Assembly (NCBI GenBank): GCA_963573305.1
Contig: OY754335.1
Location: 13,927,501-13,991,500, forward strand
DNA from: Pyrrhosoma nymphula
Taxonomy: Eukaryota > Arthropoda > Insecta > Odonata > Coenagrionidae
DNA: 64,000 bases
Reading direction: 5' to 3'
The notes beneath the pieces are model-generated. The model did no database searches. It saw nothing but the letters and a program-made list of their open reading frames with translations, and was not told where the DNA came from. A program made the position numbers and the translations under genes. Shown here piece after piece: positions 59,900-64,000 of this stretch (positions within the stretch are counted from its first letter, which is position 1; the number at the start of each line of letters is the position of its first letter).

Positions 59900-62140
59900 A
59901 GCACTGGGGTATAATCTTTCGCACGCTAATAACTTCTTAAAAAGTTGGTGTCATTGTTCCACATTTTATCAAACGTTGTTGACATTCTTTCTTTCTCTAT
60001 GGGTTTTAATGGTATATTCTTTCGCTGCTTTTCCGTATTTATTCTTTATTTTCCCGAAGCTAATTCCCTTCTGAGTTTCGCGTGCATTCTTTCTCTTATC
60101 ATCTCAAATAAAAATCTTTTTCTTTCCCTTACTCCTTTGCCCAACATCCTTCCCTATACTACAGCTTTCAGTTTCCTGCGCTTTTATTATGGCTGGTGTC
60201 TTTTGTTCATCTTTATGATTTCCTCCAGCCCCTTCTTCTTTCCCCCGCCATGACACTTCGTTTATCTTTCTCTCTGTCCATTGTATTCTTTTCATTACTT
60301 TCAAAATCTACGTCCCAAATGCCGGGATTAAATCCTCTTATCTCTTCCCGAGGTCAGTTCTCGATATCTGACAACGCCGCACTCAAATCAATTTCTATAC
60401 TGATTTTTTCTAATATCTTACCTCTATTATCTTACTTAATATCATTCATTTCAGATTTCTTTATTGCATGCCTATTTCGATTACGCCGTTCTTCCTATGA
60501 TATTATATCACTATATTTTGCTCAACGTCATCATTTTTAGGTGAAAACCACATGATGGTGATGATTTCTCCCAGCCACACTCCATCCCTCATGCTCTACC
60601 CTCTCCAATCGTATTTGGTTGACACTTATGGTGATCGCTCCTTGGTTTGCTCCGAAAAAGAGGCATGACAAACTGCAAAATGTACACACCTAATGCTTTG
60701 TTTTGATGGCGTCTTGCAATATTTTCTGGAGAGTATTGAAAACCGACTCTCTTGGTCAAACGTTCATAAATAAACGTTTAATCTTTTTCTTTCCCCCTGT
60801 GTTCCGCGACATTTCCTTGAAATCGTGTTTTTATTCCTTTCCTGTAAGTAAGGGAGGATGAATAGCAGATTTTGTTTCATTTTCCCCTTTTTTTGAGGAT
60901 GTGCCTTTTTAAAGGGAAAACAAGAATGACTCACCAATTATAAGAAACTGAATAATCTTGTTTTTGATTTTACAGTGGAAGAATGAATCGGAAAATATAT
61001 AGATACCAAAGTTCGCAGGTTTCTCAATTTTTGAATTGCCAATTCGTTTTTTTTAACCATTTTTAAGGAGGTGAAGGATATTATTGGGAAATTAAGGGGG
61101 AATTTTCATTGAATTGGTGGAGGCCAGATATTGTTTTTTTTATTAATTCTTCTACACTATGGATAAGTTCTTCGAAGCAAGATACTAATGAGATACTGAT
61201 GAAACAGTTTAAGTTGAATAAGGAGAATTGCTAATGCAAGATGAAGTAGGTAAATTTACCGTCACTTCTTATGGGCGAATAGGGTATTAAGGTGCATGAA
61301 TTTTGGAAAGGCAATGAAGTATATTGCGACCGTAGGATTTGGAATGTTTAGAGAGATAGATTTTTTTGTTTATTCATCCAGCGCATAATTTAATGGTGGC
61401 TCTAGCTGTGGAAGGATTAGTCTACGTAAATATTCCACATGCCGCTGAAAGATAAGGGTCGATAAAAAACTCGAAAATTTGTTATGTAAATGAGTCCTGA
61501 CCTCATGACAACGTCTTCATTCCTAAGTCACTTTATATGCTGCCGTAAAAGACTAAAAATTTCAGTTTTACAAACTTCGACATTTTTAAGCCAAGGAGGA
61601 ACAAATGATTGTTATTAACCAGCACTAAAACTTTGCATCCACTACATGAAGCACTATGTTGAAAATACCAGTAAACTATAAAATATTATGTGATTCATAA
61701 AATTGAATGCACCTGAAAATACCGGAAAAATGTTTTGCCTTCCTCCCTTCCTTTAACCAACCTTACCACCTAATGTCTTAACTTTACTTTACTTTGCACG
61801 GTGAAAAGTCAGGATTTGTATGCTAATCAGCTAGCTAAATTGCCTGTATTGTTCTAATTAGGCTTCGAACAAGAAATTACAAAGAATAATAACAGAGATT
61901 AAGCATCTCAAAATGAGTAGTCTTCGTTTTTAATGAAATTTTAATGTAACTAGAGGTAACTATAACAAAACGTAAAACTATATTAAGCATTGCCTACGAT
62001 CTCTAATGCCAGAATAATGCCAACAGTTTTAGCGTGTTTCCACTTATTACAATATTTGTCGCAATTCAATGTCTTCCCTCAAGAAAAGGATGGGTAGCCT
62101 CCCTCCTCTCTGTACATATATTCCATTGGTCAATTTGTTT
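59900..62140. other. noncoding
   Basis: Pyrimidine-rich at 59.99-60.30 kb with overlapping artefactual frames; otherwise AT-rich with nothing recognised. Confidence 0.45.
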
Positions 62141-62146
62141 CTCTTG

Positions 62147-62835
62147 TCATCATCATCAGTAGTGAATGATGCGAAGTTTGGTTTACTGCAGCTCTCCACT
62201 CCACTCTCCTCTTCGCCAACCGCTTCATTCCTGCATAATTCTCCGCTTTGACCACCTTCAAAATTTTCCTGATATATTACAGTCTTGGTCTTTTTCTGTA
62301 ATTCTTTCCATTCATTTCTCCTTCCATTAATATATTTTCAATCGGCTACTGTATTGCAAAATGTGTCCAATTAGTTTGTCTCTCTTTCTTCGCAGAGCTT
62401 TAATGATACTTTTTTCCCTCCTACTCTTCGTAGGACTTCTTCGTTAGATGTTCTCTATTATTAGATTATATTCTCATCATTATTCGATCAGAGCACGTCT
62501 CCATTGCTTCAAATCTCTTTATTTCTGCAGATGATATGTTCGTACGTATATGATGATATATTCCAGGCTTCACTACCATGAAAGAGCATGCTGCACATAT
62601 GGCTATGCCTTAAGAAAGTACTTCCTTACTTCCAGGCTTGTGTTACTGGCTGTCATCAAACTTCTCTTCTGGTAAAATGTCTTGTTTTCTTGGGAAATTC
62701 TGCTCACAATATATTAATTGATTCTTCAATTAGTGGCGATTATCATACGTTGAACATTGTTTAAGAAAAGCAGGGTGCTAAACATTGAGACTTGTCCAAG
62801 AATTTGATTTTTTGTCGCCTCTATGCTATGTCCAA
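62147..62835 (-). pseudogene. RTE-like LINE C-terminal fragment with TGATGATGA tail
   Basis: On the minus strand, SRISQENKTFYQKRSLMTAS and NTSLEVRKYFLKA come first, followed by VQHALS..SEAWN and, after frame changes, NEEVLRRVGGKKVSLK. GHILQYSS, LMEGEMNGKN, RKILKVVKAENYAGMKRLAK and RRVEWRAAVNQT complete the C-terminus. The element ends with a TGATGATGATGAC tail at 62147-62159. Domain order and tail match the fragments at 13.0 and 25.4 kb. Several frameshifts and stops make it dead. The plus-strand frame at 62069-62251 is a shadow. Confidence 0.75.
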
Positions 62836-62839
62836 GGAC

Positions 62840-63650
62840 CTTAGTTTGATTGTAAAGCTAATGCATGCAATTTGAATACTGTAGTTGCAGTAATTTGCTA
62901 AAACTTTGGAAGGAATAGAATCAATGCAATTAGGTATTGCCCTTTTTACCTTCAGGAAAATCCCTTGCCTTATCCCTTTTGTGGTTTAGCCAATGTCATA
63001 TTTTACAATGACTAAATTTATATAGCCCAGTCATATATTACGCCCTTTAAGCCTAAGTAATCTGTAGATTTATTGGGTGTAAGTCAGTTAGGAAGTCTCA
63101 AATAATTTTTTTGTAACTTAATCTGGACTCATGTTGTCTTGAAATAAAATATAAATGGCTCTTTCTATCTTTCTTTCTCAAATCTATTATCATACGATCC
63201 CACCGCCTCAGTTAAAAGAATTTTCTCTGTTGCCTTGTCAGAACAGATGAAAGAGGCAGAATAAGGAAAATGCAGCGCAGAACCTGTTTAGTTGTCGCAA
63301 AACTTGTTGGCACTCACTTGTGAAGAACATGACGTCAAAAAGTGTAAGACATACAAGAGAAGCGGAGCAAAAGGGACGGAGGCCCCATTAGATGTCCCCG
63401 TCGAAGTTCTTGAGTATATTTGCCCGCTCATCAACGCTATTATCATCCTCCTTTACCACAAACTCTCTGCTGGAGAATGCCGTCAAGTTTTGCTATGCCT
63501 ATAAGTTCATGAATTTATTTTTTTCCCCGCGCCACCCATGACTACTACACTAGCCGAAGGGAAGACTTTGCATCTAAATAATCTTCCTTGACCCAGTTCC
63601 CACTTTTCTCTATTCTTACTTCCTCATGGGTGGTGACCGAGCACACTCTA
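62840..63650. other. noncoding
   Basis: A 70-codon frame at 63292-63504 overlaps the dispersed GCCGTCAAGTTTTGC motif and is not supported as a gene. Confidence 0.4.
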
Positions 63651-63654
63651 CCTT

Positions 63655-63716
63655 ATCTTTATCTGCATGCTACCCTGTGAGGGCTGTGTGGCAGGGGGTG
63701 TTAGGACACCAGCTAT
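63655..63716 (-). mobile_element. LINE 3' tail copy
   Basis: TTATCTGCATGCTACCCTGT, GAGGGCTGTGTGGCAGGGGG and TGTTAGGACACCAGC form an inverted, well-preserved match to the 3' tail of the CR1/jockey-like LINE at 13.67-13.74 kb. No coding part is visible in the remaining 280 bp of the window. Confidence 0.6.
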
Positions 63717-64000
63717 GGAAGGGGAGAGAATAGGGAAGTGGAGTGGGGAGAAGTCAGAGGTGAATCGTATTTTAACGATGTGTTTTCTTTCAGCGTTACG
63801 CTGTTTTATTGCGCTTATGGTGATTCCCAGGCTTTTATGTAGCTCCCCAAATCGCGTTTGTAAATTCTTGTCACCCCTCTATCGTAAGATTCCTTCTCTG
63901 CTTTTTTTCCCAGAAGACAAATCTTTTATCCATTCCCTGTCTCATTTTACTTCAATGATCTCTCAATTTCTCTTACGAAAACGGCCATCGTCCCTTTTTA

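Overview
This is an AT-rich stretch of a complex animal genome, most probably an arthropod and likely an insect. It contains no intact host gene that I can recognise. The content is a mariner copy, a Penelope-like retroelement with GIY-YIG endonuclease sequence, 5'-truncated RTE-like and CR1/jockey-like LINEs, tRNA-derived SINE fragments, MITE-like and foldback elements, TA microsatellites and many strand-asymmetric purine or pyrimidine blocks. Almost every open frame above 60 codons is a chance frame in low-complexity DNA or a shadow of a decayed retroelement. The taxonomic call is inference; I cannot name an order.

Layout. 1-1.27 kb: AT-rich noncoding. 1.27-2.58 kb: complete but dead mariner with 28-bp terminal inverted repeats and TA target duplication. 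2.6-7.6 kb: noncoding, with a pyrimidine-to-purine block (5.56-6.18 kb) carrying a strong G-quadruplex motif. 7.66-8.49 kb: two nearly identical 3' ends of a Penelope-like element joined head to head, each with hammerhead-ribozyme-like sequence after the stop. 8.9-11.5 kb: G/A-rich low-complexity DNA. 13.03-13.75 kb: two different LINE 3' ends side by side. 16.0-18.8 kb: SINE pieces, a 170-bp direct repeat and a LINE tail. 25.4-26.56 kb: RTE-like LINE split by a 402-bp insertion with 8-bp direct repeats. 29.7-35.2 kb: purine-rich block, a repeat family seen four times, a possible terminal exon on the minus strand, and another RTE-like LINE. 38.0-39.7 kb: foldback hairpin and a CR1/jockey-like LINE. 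47.5-48.3 kb: five TA arrays with two long perfect palindromes. 49.6-50.1 kb: reverse-transcriptase remnant. 53.2-54.3 kb: 238-bp inverted repeat whose arms each encode the same short secreted-looking peptide. 56.4-56.9 kb: second foldback. 59.4-59.9 kb: PIF/Harbinger-like MITE. 62.1-62.8 kb: fourth RTE-like LINE fragment.

The four RTE-like fragments share C-terminal motifs and are all 5'-truncated; three of them end near a TGATGA-type tail, as expected of target-primed reverse transcription. The most unusual items are the inverted Penelope dimer with hammerhead-like motifs, the inverted duplication of a secreted-peptide-like frame, and the perfect 160-bp hairpin between TA arrays. All similarity statements come from reading translations by eye; no search was run.
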